A DNA stretch of 10,650 bases, from assembly GCA_919901895.1 (NCBI GenBank), contig CAKKQI010000441.1:1-10650 (forward strand), read 5' to 3'. The DNA comes from Candidatus Brocadiaceae bacterium (lineage in GTDB: Bacteria > Planctomycetota > MHYJ01 > JACQXL01 > CAKKQI01). Of this stretch, positions 1 to 5,260 are shown one piece after another. The notes under the pieces are model-generated. The model did not search any database and had not been told where the DNA came from. It worked only from the letters and a program-made list of their open reading frames with translations. The first letter of the stretch is position 1. Every line of letters begins with the position of its first letter. Both the position numbers and the translations under genes were made by a program.

Positions 1-1
1 A

Positions 2-250
2 GTGTCAGCCGGAAAATTTGAAGACCATCTCGCCCGGGTGGAAAAGATTATGGAGGAACTGGAAAGCGGCAATTTAGACCTGGAAGAATCAATTGGTAAA
101 TATGAAACTGGCATTTCATCGTTGAAGAAATGTTATGAAATCCTGGGGCAGATGGAAAAAAGGATTGAAATATTAATTAAGGACGAAAACGGTAATTTTG
201 TTACTAAGCCGTTTAAAGTAAAAAAAACGCAGGAAACAGAACAATCATAG
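2..250 (+). CDS. xseB: Exodeoxyribonuclease VII small subunit
   Basis: This is the small subunit of exonuclease VII, which with XseA degrades single-stranded DNA in the cytoplasm. The 82-residue product matches the family in length. It shows the characteristic N-terminal pattern FEDHLARVEKIMEELESG followed by an amphipathic helix with SLEES-like spacing (LDLEESIGKYETG). The C-terminus is a charged, lysine-rich tail. The first visible start is GTG at base 2. Because the window begins here, a slightly earlier start or an overlap with an upstream xseA cannot be excluded. ispA follows after 12 bases, so the two are probably co-transcribed, which is a common arrangement in bacteria. Confidence 0.92.
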   Translation: MSAGKFEDHLARVEKIMEELESGNLDLEESIGKYETGISSLKKCYEILGQMEKRIEILIKDENGNFVTKPFKVKKTQETEQS

Positions 251-262
251 ATAACTAATTTT

Positions 263-1213
263 ATGCAATTAAGTTATTTCAAAAAACAGTTCCAACGAAA
301 ACGGGGTCAGGTTAATAAATATCTGGATCAATGCCTGCCTTCCGCCGGGACGTTTCCCGGACCGATTTATCAGGCGATGCGTTATAGTCTCCTGGCGGGG
401 GGGAAGCGGTTCAGGCCGATTTTAACAATTCTGACGGCTGAACTGCTGGGTGGCCGGATGAGTGAAGCAATGCCGGTCGCCGCGGCGCTGGAGATGATTC
501 ATACCTATTCTTTGATTCACGACGACCTGCCGGTGATGGATAACGACGATTTCCGTCGCGGCCGGCCGACCAATCATAAGGTTTTTGGCGAGGCCATGGC
601 CATTCTGGCCGGCGATGCGTTGTTGACGATGGCTTTCCAACTTATTACTGATAAGGTTAAAAATAAAAATTTAGCGGCTCGGCTGGTTAATGAGATTGCT
701 AAAGCAGCCGGACCGGATGGGATGGTCGGCGGGCAGGTGCTTGATATTTTTAAAGATATTAAGTCTAAAGGCAGTCTCGGAAAGATCATGTCTTTATCAC
801 CCGGAGTGAAATGGAGTCCCGATATTCATCGGGGCGAAAAATATGTCAGGGAAATTCATCAGCGTAAAACGGCGGCGCTGATTGTAGCCGCCGTTCGCGT
901 CGGGGCATTGACGGCCGGTGCCAGACCAACCCAATTAAATAATCTTACCCGCTACGCCCAAAATCTCGGATTGGCTTTTCAGGTAGTTGATGATTTATTA
1001 GATTTAAAAGGCAGTCAAGGTCAACTCGGTAAAACACCCCACAAAGATACCCGGGTCGGCAAATTAACTTATCAGGCCGTCTTAGGTGAAAACGAATCCT
1101 GGAAACAATCGCGCGATTTAATTACGGCGGCTAAAAAATCATTGGACCCTTTCAGGTCTCGCGCTGAAATGTTAAAAGCGCTGGCCGATTACGTTCTCCA
1201 GCGCGGGAACTGA
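263..1213 (+). CDS. ispA: Polyprenyl (farnesyl/geranylgeranyl) diphosphate synthase
   Basis: This is a cytoplasmic trans-isoprenyl diphosphate synthase that condenses IPP with DMAPP or GPP, downstream of the MEP pathway. The 316-residue product has GGKRFRP near residues 46-52. The first aspartate-rich motif, DDLPVMDNDD, starts at D87, followed by RRGRPTNHK. The second, DDLLD, is at 243-247. Y82 lies five residues before the first motif, as in short-chain (C15) enzymes; C20 remains possible. Residues about 171-193, between GGQVLDIFKD and the helix with IHQRKTAAL, look like an insertion relative to E. coli-type IspA. They are partly encoded by a dispersed repeat (802-822). No Shine-Dalgarno precedes the ATG. 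dxs, the usual partner gene, lies 4.3 kb further on beyond an accessory block. Confidence 0.93.
   Translation: MQLSYFKKQFQRKRGQVNKYLDQCLPSAGTFPGPIYQAMRYSLLAGGKRFRPILTILTAELLGGRMSEAMPVAAALEMIHTYSLIHDDLPVMDNDDFRRGRPTNHKVFGEAMAILAGDALLTMAFQLITDKVKNKNLAARLVNEIAKAAGPDGMVGGQVLDIFKDIKSKGSLGKIMSLSPGVKWSPDIHRGEKYVREIHQRKTAALIVAAVRVGALTAGARPTQLNNLTRYAQNLGLAFQVVDDLLDLKGSQGQLGKTPHKDTRVGKLTYQAVLGENESWKQSRDLITAAKKSLDPFRSRAEMLKALADYVLQRGN
802..842 (+). repeat. In-frame dispersed repeat inside ispA
   Basis: The core CGGAGTGAAATGGAGTCCC (802-820) matches a segment in the lectin target gene (3425-3442; 17 of 18 bases) and one in the PEBP gene (9882-9902; 18 of 21 bases over 802-822). It is followed by a small palindrome, CCCGATATTCATCGGG (818-833). 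It is read here in a different frame from the other two copies and encodes residues that look like an insertion in IspA. The right-hand boundary is approximate. Confidence 0.6.
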
Positions 1214-1259
1214 CCTCTTGTTGTAAAATTCCTTGGATAGCAGAGGAAATTATATGTCC

Positions 1260-1332
1260 GCTGATTAATCGGATTAACCTGATAGGATTTAATCTGTGTA
1301 ATCCGTTCTAATCTGTGTAATCGGTGGTTAGA
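1260..1332. repeat. Dispersed imperfect-palindrome repeat, copy 1
   Basis: This 73-bp element begins GCTGATTA..CGGATTA and ends ATCTGTGTAATCGGTGGTTAGA. The same ends bound a 63-bp copy at 7474-7536. The ends are imperfect inverted repeats of each other (GATTA..CGGATTA against TAATC..GTGGTTA), so the unit resembles a small MITE or REP-like sequence. Within copy 1, TCTGTGTAATC occurs twice in tandem. It fills most of the ispA-ATPase gap and no gene is visible in it. Confidence 0.7.
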
Positions 1333-1338
1333 TTTTCC

Positions 1339-1366
1339 TTGACAATAATAATAACCCTGCTATAAT
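1339..1366 (+). promoter_or_regulatory. Consensus sigma-70-type promoter for the ATPase gene
   Basis: A perfect -35 TTGACA (1339-1344) is followed by a 16-bp spacer and a perfect -10 TATAAT (1361-1366). TGC immediately upstream of the -10 makes it an extended -10. Transcription would begin near 1373, giving a leader of about 27 bases with no Shine-Dalgarno before the ATG at 1400. Confidence 0.75.
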
Positions 1367-1401
1367 TATTAATGTCTTAATAATAACCCTGCTAAAATTA
1401 T
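1346..1401 (+). repeat. Pair of 24-bp direct repeats at the promoter and start codon
   Basis: Bases 1346-1369 and 1378-1401 are identical except for one base, 32 bp apart. The shared core is TAATAACCCTGCTAWAATTA. The first copy carries the extended -10 (TGCTATAAT). The second carries TGCTAAAAT and runs into the start codon at 1400. This may be a duplicated promoter segment or a pair of operator sites. Confidence 0.75.
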
Positions 1402-2647
1402 GTATATTAAAAGAGATTTAGAAGACCAAATTAGGGTTTATCTGAAAAAGCCGGAAATTTTGGCGATTATCGGACCGAGGCAAAGCGGCAAAACAACTCT
1501 TTTGAAAGAGATAGCTAAACCGCTTAAAAAAGCGGTTTATCTTAATTTTGAAGATCGGGATATTCTTAATTTATTTAATAACGACATCAAATCTTTCTAC
1601 AATCGGTATGCCCAGGATTCTGGTTATCTCCTGATTGATGAATTTCAGTACGCGAAGAACGGCGGGCAAAAATTAAAGTATCTCTTTGATACGCACTGGA
1701 TTAAAATTATTATTTCCGGGTCTTCTTCTCTTGATTTGACTCACCAGGCCGTTAAATATTTAGTGGGAAGAATTTTTATTTTTTATCTTTTTCCGCTTAA
1801 TTTCAAAGAATTTTTATCTTACCGCCGGCCAGACCTTTATAAAAATATATATATAAATGGCGCAAAAAAAATAAATGATTTTTGGGAAAACAAAAGAAAC
1901 TCAGCACCGGTTTTTACGAAAGAAGTAACCGGGGAATTCCAGAAATATTACCATGAGTTTACCATTTTCGGAGGGTATCCCCGGGTCATTCTGGCTAAAA
2001 ACAAAAACGAGAAAATAATGGTTTTGAAAAATATTTATAACACCTATTTTTTAAGAGAAATCAGGGATATTTTGCAGCTAAGCACCGAAGAAGAACTGCA
2101 AAAACTTATTAAGGCGTTAGCCTTGCAAATAGGTTCCGTCATGAAATACAACGAGTTAAGCCAGATTACGTCGCTTAATTACGAAAGTCTTTTGAAACAC
2201 CTTAATATCCTGGAAAAAACGTTTGTCATTAAGAGAGTTTTGCCTTTTTGTCGGAATAAACGAATTGAAATAGCCAAAGTTCCTAAAGTATTTTTTTGGG
2301 ACAACGGTTTTCGTAATAGGGCCATTAATAATTTTCAGGATTTTGAATTCCGGACTGACCGGGGTTCTCTGAACGAAAATTTTATCGCCGGGCAGTTGTT
2401 GAAAAAAGAATTAGCTATTAATTACTGGCGAAGCAAATCTAAGGCCGAAATAGATTTTGTGCTAGAGAGAGAATCCGGCCTGACTGCCCTTGAGGTAAAA
2501 TCCACTTTGAGATCAAATACGGCGGGGCGGGCCTTGCTGAGTTTTAAAGAAAAATATGCCCCGGCTAAACTGCTGGTTGCTTCCGAGAGTTATTCCGCAT
2601 TTGATCAGCCAAGAAATATTCTTTTTATGCCATTATTTTTCATTTAA
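1400..2647 (+). CDS. AAA ATPase with C-terminal DUF4143 domain
   Basis: This belongs to a widespread accessory family of uncertain cellular role. The 415-residue protein has a Walker A (GPRQSGKTT, residues 25-33), a Walker B (YLLIDE, 76-81) and a sensor-like strand ISGSSS (105-110). GGYPRVI is at 191-197. A winged-helix-like stretch (about 246-275) leads into a DUF4143 region. The C-terminal EIDFVL..ALEVK (D352, E365, K367) fits the PD-(D/E)XK nuclease-like core seen in this family. Its length is normal and no motif is missing. It is probably transcribed alone from the consensus promoter at 1339, since flanking repeats separate it from ispA and from the next gene. It starts without a Shine-Dalgarno. 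Its AT-rich, lysine-heavy coding differs from the neighbouring ispA, which would suit acquisition. Confidence 0.88.
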   Translation: MYIKRDLEDQIRVYLKKPEILAIIGPRQSGKTTLLKEIAKPLKKAVYLNFEDRDILNLFNNDIKSFYNRYAQDSGYLLIDEFQYAKNGGQKLKYLFDTHWIKIIISGSSSLDLTHQAVKYLVGRIFIFYLFPLNFKEFLSYRRPDLYKNIYINGAKKINDFWENKRNSAPVFTKEVTGEFQKYYHEFTIFGGYPRVILAKNKNEKIMVLKNIYNTYFLREIRDILQLSTEEELQKLIKALALQIGSVMKYNELSQITSLNYESLLKHLNILEKTFVIKRVLPFCRNKRIEIAKVPKVFFWDNGFRNRAINNFQDFEFRTDRGSLNENFIAGQLLKKELAINYWRSKSKAEIDFVLERESGLTALEVKSTLRSNTAGRALLSFKEKYAPAKLLVASESYSAFDQPRNILFMPLFFI

Positions 2648-2657
2648 AGATAACTAA

Positions 2658-2760
2658 GAGCGTGTAACAAAAAGAAAATACCAGTAGCTGCGACCTTTAC
2701 GGTCGCCTTCAGAAGTGGGGACAAGCCCCGCCGCTACCTCAATCATTTTGTTATACGCTC
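2658..2760. mobile_element. MITE-like element with 15-bp terminal inverted repeats
   Basis: GAGCGTGTAACAAAA (2658-2672) and TTTTGTTATACGCTC (2746-2760) are inverted repeats matching at 14 of 15 positions. They are flanked by TAA on both sides (2655-2657 and 2761-2763), a likely 3-bp target duplication. The 103-bp body contains no ORF but has two hairpins: GCGACC/GGTCGC (2690-2706) and GGGG/CCCC around 2717-2729. Short TNA-type duplications are known for parts of the IS5 family; assigning this element there is inference. Confidence 0.7.
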
Positions 2761-2781
2761 TAAATCATCTTCGGTGATTTA
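2761..2781 (+). other. UUCG-type hairpin upstream of the lipoprotein gene
   Basis: TAAATCA (2761-2767) pairs with TGATTTA (2775-2781) around an internal CTTCGG, so the RNA could form a tetraloop-capped stem. It lies between the MITE-like element and the ribosome binding site. No T-run follows, so it is not a good intrinsic terminator. Confidence 0.4.
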
Positions 2782-2787
2782 GTTATA

Positions 2788-2797
2788 AAAAGGAGGT
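2788..2797 (+). promoter_or_regulatory. Strong Shine-Dalgarno of the lectin lipoprotein gene
   Basis: AAAGGAGGT, 5 bases before the ATG at 2803, is a near-perfect anti-16S match and fixes that start. It stands out because most starts in this window lack any Shine-Dalgarno. Confidence 0.8.
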
Positions 2798-3423
2798 GTT
2801 GTATGAAAACGCGAATGGTTAAAACGGCCGGCTATATATTTCTGTCATTATGGTGTCTTGGCCTGGCGATCAATTCATGCTCGCAGACACCGGCGGTTTC
2901 CGGTAATAAAACGGAAGAAACGCAATTTCAGGAAACCCAAAAAGAGCAGGAATACCAGAAATGGATGTCTGAAGCCCGAAACCTGATTGAGGCAAAGGAG
3001 ACCAATGATGCATTAAACGCGATTGACAATGCCTTAAAGATAAAACCTAATGACCCGACCGCCTTGGAACTCAAAAAGAAATGCGCAGCGATAATAGAGT
3101 CTCAACCTAATCGGGACTCGCCTGCGCCTGAAGGCTTTACCGCCATCGGCAAGAATACACAAGGTTACGAGGAATACCGGCACGAGGCGACCGGGATGGT
3201 TTTTGTCCTTGATTCCCGCTGGCACATTCCAGATGGGCTCTAATGATGGTGAGAATGATGAAAAGCCCATCCACGAGGTTGCCTTAAATAGTTTTCTTAT
3301 TTCCAAATATGAAGTAACGCAAGGCCAATGGCAGAAGATTATGAATAATAATCCATCCAACTTTAAGGGAGATAATAATCCGGTAGAACAGGTATCATGG
3401 GATGATTGTCAGGAATTCTGTAA

Positions 3424-3450
3424 GCGGAGTGAAACGGAGTCCGCCTCTGG
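3424..3450 (+). repeat. In-frame dispersed repeat inside the lectin domain
   Basis: GCGGAGTGAAACGGAGTCC (3424-3442) matches 9881-9899 in the PEBP gene at 17 of 19 bases and 802-819 in ispA at 17 of 18. It contains an internal direct repeat, CGGAGT-GAAA-CGGAGT. It encodes RSETESASGG between EFC and RLPTEAEWEYA, where the family is variable in length. Confidence 0.6.
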
Positions 3451-3755
3451 AGGAAAGACGGGGTTACGGCTACCGACCGAGGCAGAATGGGAATATGCGG
3501 CCCGGGCCGGAACAACTACAAAATACTATTGGGGCGATAGTATTAATGATGATTATCTATGGGATAATAGTAATTTAGGAACGCATCCGGTTGGCCAGAA
3601 GAAACCGAACGGATTTGGATTATATGATATGCTTGGGAATGTCTGGGAGTGGTGCCAGGATTGGTATGGTGCGATTTATTACCAAACCAGCTCAAAGAAA
3701 TAATCCAACTGGGTCAAGTAGCGGACAAGGGCGGGTGATGCGTGGCGGCTCCTGG

Positions 3756-3858
3756 GTCAACGGCGGTGGCTACTGTCGCTCGAGCCTTCGGGGCGGGGTC
3801 GTACCGGACGTACCGGAGGGTCAATATCGGTTTTCGTTGCGTCCAGGATTTTAAATAA
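3756..3858 (+). repeat. DGR variable region (VR) of the lectin target
   Basis: This is the 3' end of the target gene after RVMRGGSW. Aligned by hand with the template-like segment, 3757-3804 against 5262-5309, 14 of 19 template adenines are replaced here, against 5 of 29 non-adenine bases. Both segments share the 3' anchor CGTCCAGGATT followed by AAATAA, comparable to an initiation-of-mutagenic-homing site. The third frameshift of the gene lies inside this region. Confidence 0.7.
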
Positions 3859-3912
3859 TTACTCTTTGGACTATTATACTTTTACCCTTTTCCGCTTCAA
3901 AAATTAGTAATT

Positions 3913-4187
3913 ATGGCAGGTGATCTAAGCGTCATTACAAAGATTTATGACCTGATTATGTGGTCAATCTCGCATATTGCCAAATTTCCTCGCGCACCAA
4001 AGAAAAACTACCAATACTGTAAAAGACCAATATTAAACTTGAGAAATTAAGGTATCAAATACGTATAGCGAAAGACCTCAAGATATTACCATTGAATAGT
4101 TATGAATTTGCTGCGAAAAGCATCGTAAATATCGGCAATGAAATAGGGGGTTGGATAAAACAGCAATCTGAGATTAAAAGGGGATAG
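3913..4187 (+). pseudogene. avd: Avd, DGR accessory variability determinant (broken)
   Basis: Avd is a small four-helix-bundle protein that binds the DGR reverse transcriptase and is needed for mutagenic cDNA synthesis. The N-terminal part (from ATG 3913) reads ITKIYDLIMWSISHIAKFPR, typical of Avd helix 1. In that frame it stops at 4048-4050 after 45 residues. The C-terminal part is in another frame from 3996: TKEKLPIL, a TAA at 4020, then KTNIKLEKLRYQIRIAKDLK, SYEFAAKSIVNIGNEIGGWI and KQQ, ending at 4185-4187. Relative to intact homologues, roughly 30 residues (RF.LGDRI...LLIEARY) are missing at the join near 3994. Internal deletion, frameshift and nonsense codon together mark a pseudogene. 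It lies 54 bases after the target gene, the usual DGR order. Confidence 0.85.
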
Positions 4188-4328
4188 GTCGCAATAGATT
4201 GTGTCCGTGTCTTGCGCGGCGGCTCTTGGGACAGTTGTGATGACTTCAGCCGCTCAGCGTTCCGCCACAGGCTCGAGCCATGCGGCCGCTACAACGGCAT
4301 CGGTTTTCGTTGTGCGGCGTCCAAGTAG
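4188..4328 (+). pseudogene. Orphan lectin-fold C-terminus, second DGR variable-region-like segment
   Basis: The open frame directly after the avd stop reads RVLRGGSWDSCDDFSR, then SAFRHRLEPCGRYNGIGF and RCAASK, and ends at TAG 4326-4328. This is the last ~45 residues of a formylglycine-generating-enzyme/C-lectin domain without the rest of the gene or a start codon. Many codons have the form NNC or NNT (GAC, AGT, TGT, TTC, CAC, CTC, TGC, TAC), as expected when AAC/AAT template codons have been rewritten at adenines. It occupies the position where the template repeat usually lies (after avd), yet is adenine-poor. It does not match the TR-like segment at 5261-5359 closely and would derive from another template. 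Confidence 0.7.
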
Positions 4329-4342
4329 TGTTCTTTTGATTA

Positions 4343-4377
4343 CCCGCCTGCGTCCCGCCTTTCGGGACTTCGGTGGG
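4343..4377. other. Two-tier hairpin after the VR-like segment
   Basis: GTCCCG (4352-4357) pairs with CGGGAC (4363-4368) over a 5-base loop. Outside this, CCCGCC (4343-4348) pairs with GGTGGG (4372-4377), with one G-U pair and symmetric 3-base internal loops. DGR variable regions are often followed by a hairpin that assists target recognition. A role here is inference; it could simply be one of the local palindromic repeats. Confidence 0.5.
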
Positions 4378-4507
4378 CAGGTCTGAATATCTGTAATCTG
4401 GGAATCTGGTTCAAACCCTTGCTTGAACCTCTCCTCCGAACTCATGGTCTAAATGTCTTGCCCAAGTCGCTGTTAACAAAAAGTCGGGAAACTCTATGGG
4501 AAAACCC
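4378..4507. other. Stretch with no recognisable gene
   Basis: No coding frame, RNA gene or reverse-transcriptase motif is recognised here on either strand. The only structure noted is a 7-bp inverted repeat GGTTCAA/TTGAACC (4408-4429) with an 8-base loop. It may be what is left of sequence between the DGR and the toxin-antitoxin module. Confidence 0.4.
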
Positions 4508-4536
4508 TTGACAGGATTATTTATCATTAGTATCAT
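4508..4536 (+). promoter_or_regulatory. Promoter of the DUF4258/YgiT-type pair
   Basis: A perfect -35 TTGACA (4508-4513), a 17-bp spacer and -10 TATCAT (4531-4536, one mismatch). The expected transcription start is at or within a few bases of the ATG at 4543 and no Shine-Dalgarno is present, so the message may be leaderless. Confidence 0.65.
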
Positions 4537-4542
4537 TAACTC

Positions 4543-4854
4543 ATGCTTTCACTTGAATGGTTAAAAGAAAGAATTAGAAAGAACGAATTTTATTTCTCTA
4601 AACATGCTGACCAAGAACGACAGAATGAAGATTTGACCATTCAAGAAATTGAGGAAGCGGTGCTGTCCGGTAGGATTTTAGAGCAATACAAAGACACCGG
4701 TCGAGGCATAAGTTGTCTGGTAGTCGGGTTTACTAACGAAGGTAAACCGATTCATATTGTCTGTGGAAAAAGAGGTAATTGGGCCGTCGTCATTACAGTT
4801 TATTTGCCCCAACCTCCAAAATTTAAGAATCCTTATGAAAGAGGTGGAAAATGA
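4543..4854 (+). CDS. DUF4258 domain protein, putative toxin
   Basis: The 103-residue protein fits DUF4258, small proteins commonly paired with YgiT-type zinc-finger proteins and treated as putative toxins of type II toxin-antitoxin modules. Visible family features are FSKHADQERQNEDLTIQEIEEAV (residues about 18-40), GRILEQY, and a strand pair GKPIHIVCG and WAVVITVYLP near the C-terminus. The stop codon overlaps the next start by 4 bases (ATGA, 4851-4854), indicating translational coupling. A near-consensus promoter ends 6 bases before the ATG. It sits inside the DGR remnant, between the orphan VR-like segment and the TR-like segment. A cellular target cannot be told from the sequence; RelE/MqsR-like RNase activity would be a guess. 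Confidence 0.8.
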   Translation: MLSLEWLKERIRKNEFYFSKHADQERQNEDLTIQEIEEAVLSGRILEQYKDTGRGISCLVVGFTNEGKPIHIVCGKRGNWAVVITVYLPQPPKFKNPYERGGK

Positions 4855-5105
4855 GAACTGGATGTAATTTTTGCGGGAACAAGAAATTTCAGGATAAGCA
4901 GGTTCAATACATCTATCGTCACAACGGCAATTTCTTAATTGTCAATGATGTTCCAACTGAGGAATGCACCTATTGTGGCGAGCAATATTTTAAAACTGAG
5001 GTATTAAAGAAGATTGAACGTGATTTTAGAAGGATTTACACCGCTCATAAAAAACCCAAGCACAAAGTAGAAGTACCGGTAGAGGAATTCGCTCAAATCA
5101 AATAG
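4851..5105 (+). CDS. YgiT-type (MqsA N-terminal-like) zinc-finger protein, putative antitoxin
   Basis: The 84-residue protein has two CxxC pairs, CNFC (residues 5-8) and CTYC (about 39-42), the zinc ribbon of the YgiT/MqsA N-terminal domain. The second pair is followed by GEQYF and a helix, KTEVLKKIERDFRRI. Unlike full MqsA, it lacks a C-terminal helix-turn-helix, ending in a basic/acidic tail KHKVEVPVEEFAQIK. It would bind and neutralise the DUF4258 protein, but may need another factor for autorepression. It overlaps the preceding gene by 4 bases and has its own site, AGAGGTGG, before the ATG. The toxin-first order is usual for this class. Confidence 0.82.
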   Translation: MRTGCNFCGNKKFQDKQVQYIYRHNGNFLIVNDVPTEECTYCGEQYFKTEVLKKIERDFRRIYTAHKKPKHKVEVPVEEFAQIK

Positions 5106-5116
5106 AGAGGGTAGTT

Positions 5117-5190
5117 TCGGGTCTCATCCGATTAATATCGGGGTAGGCTGACCCGATTCGTGCTACGTAGCCCCGTCCCGCCTAGGCGGG
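5117..5190. repeat. Palindrome cluster between the toxin-antitoxin pair and the TR-like segment
   Basis: There are three structures. TCGGGTC (5117-5123) pairs with GACCCGA (5150-5156), enclosing CCGAT/ATCGG (5128-5141). A perfect 10-bp palindrome GCTACGTAGC lies at 5162-5171. A perfect 14-bp palindrome CCCGCCTAGGCGGG lies at 5177-5190. The last belongs to a CCCGCC..GGCGGG type also seen around 8489, 9905 and 9962. Confidence 0.6.
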
Positions 5191-5260
5191 AGACAGAGTA
5201 GCAAATGAAATAGGTCGGGATTTCGCTCTGGGTAAGGACTCACTATCTATGTGCCTATCG

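Larger units (their letters stand above)
2803..3858 (+). pseudogene. Lipoprotein with C-type-lectin (formylglycine-generating-enzyme-like) domain; DGR target, frameshifted
   Basis: The 5' part encodes a lipoprotein signal peptide ending INSC (Cys26), one TPR-like repeat (residues about 52-97) and GFTAIGKNTQGYEEYRHEAT. It then enters the FGE-sulfatase fold at GMVFVL (131-136). The reading frame shifts +1 at 3211 (an extra G; bases from 3212 give IPAGTFQMGS), again at 3695-3701 (KK-stop versus NNPTGSSSG), and again around 3799-3815, ending NIGFRCVQDFK with the stop at 3856-3858. Joined, the frames give about 350 residues without internal stops. Family motifs visible are EVTQGQWQ, RLPTEAEWEYAARAGT, NVWEWCQDWYG and RGGSW. 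The catalytic cysteine pair of true formylglycine-generating enzymes is not seen, so ligand display is more likely than sulfatase activation. The clean frames mean the shifts are recent decay or assembly errors. Confidence 0.82.

Noticed and set aside
2761..2790. Intrinsic terminator after the MITE-like element
   Set aside because: The stem is AT-rich and is followed by GTTATAAAAAGG rather than a T-run.
3203..3215. Programmed +1 frameshift of the RF2 type in the lectin gene
   Set aside because: The shift site reads GTC CTT GAT with no in-frame stop after CTT and no stimulatory Shine-Dalgarno, and two further shifts follow in the same gene.
3212..3858. True sulfatase-activating formylglycine-generating enzyme
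   Set aside because: The catalytic cysteine motif is not visible; the fold is used widely for ligand display, and the DGR context favours that.
4201..4386. 61-residue frame on the + strand starting with GTG at 4201
   Set aside because: It is an out-of-phase reading of the lectin C-terminus that matches family motifs in the 4188-4328 frame.
4401..4430. tRNA T-arm-like sequence GGTTCAAACCC
   Set aside because: The surrounding bases do not form an acceptor stem, D-arm or anticodon arm; only a simple 7-bp hairpin is present.
4329..4542. Reverse-transcriptase remnant
   Set aside because: No YxDD-type motif or other RT block could be read in any frame; the interval is too short for more than a fragment.
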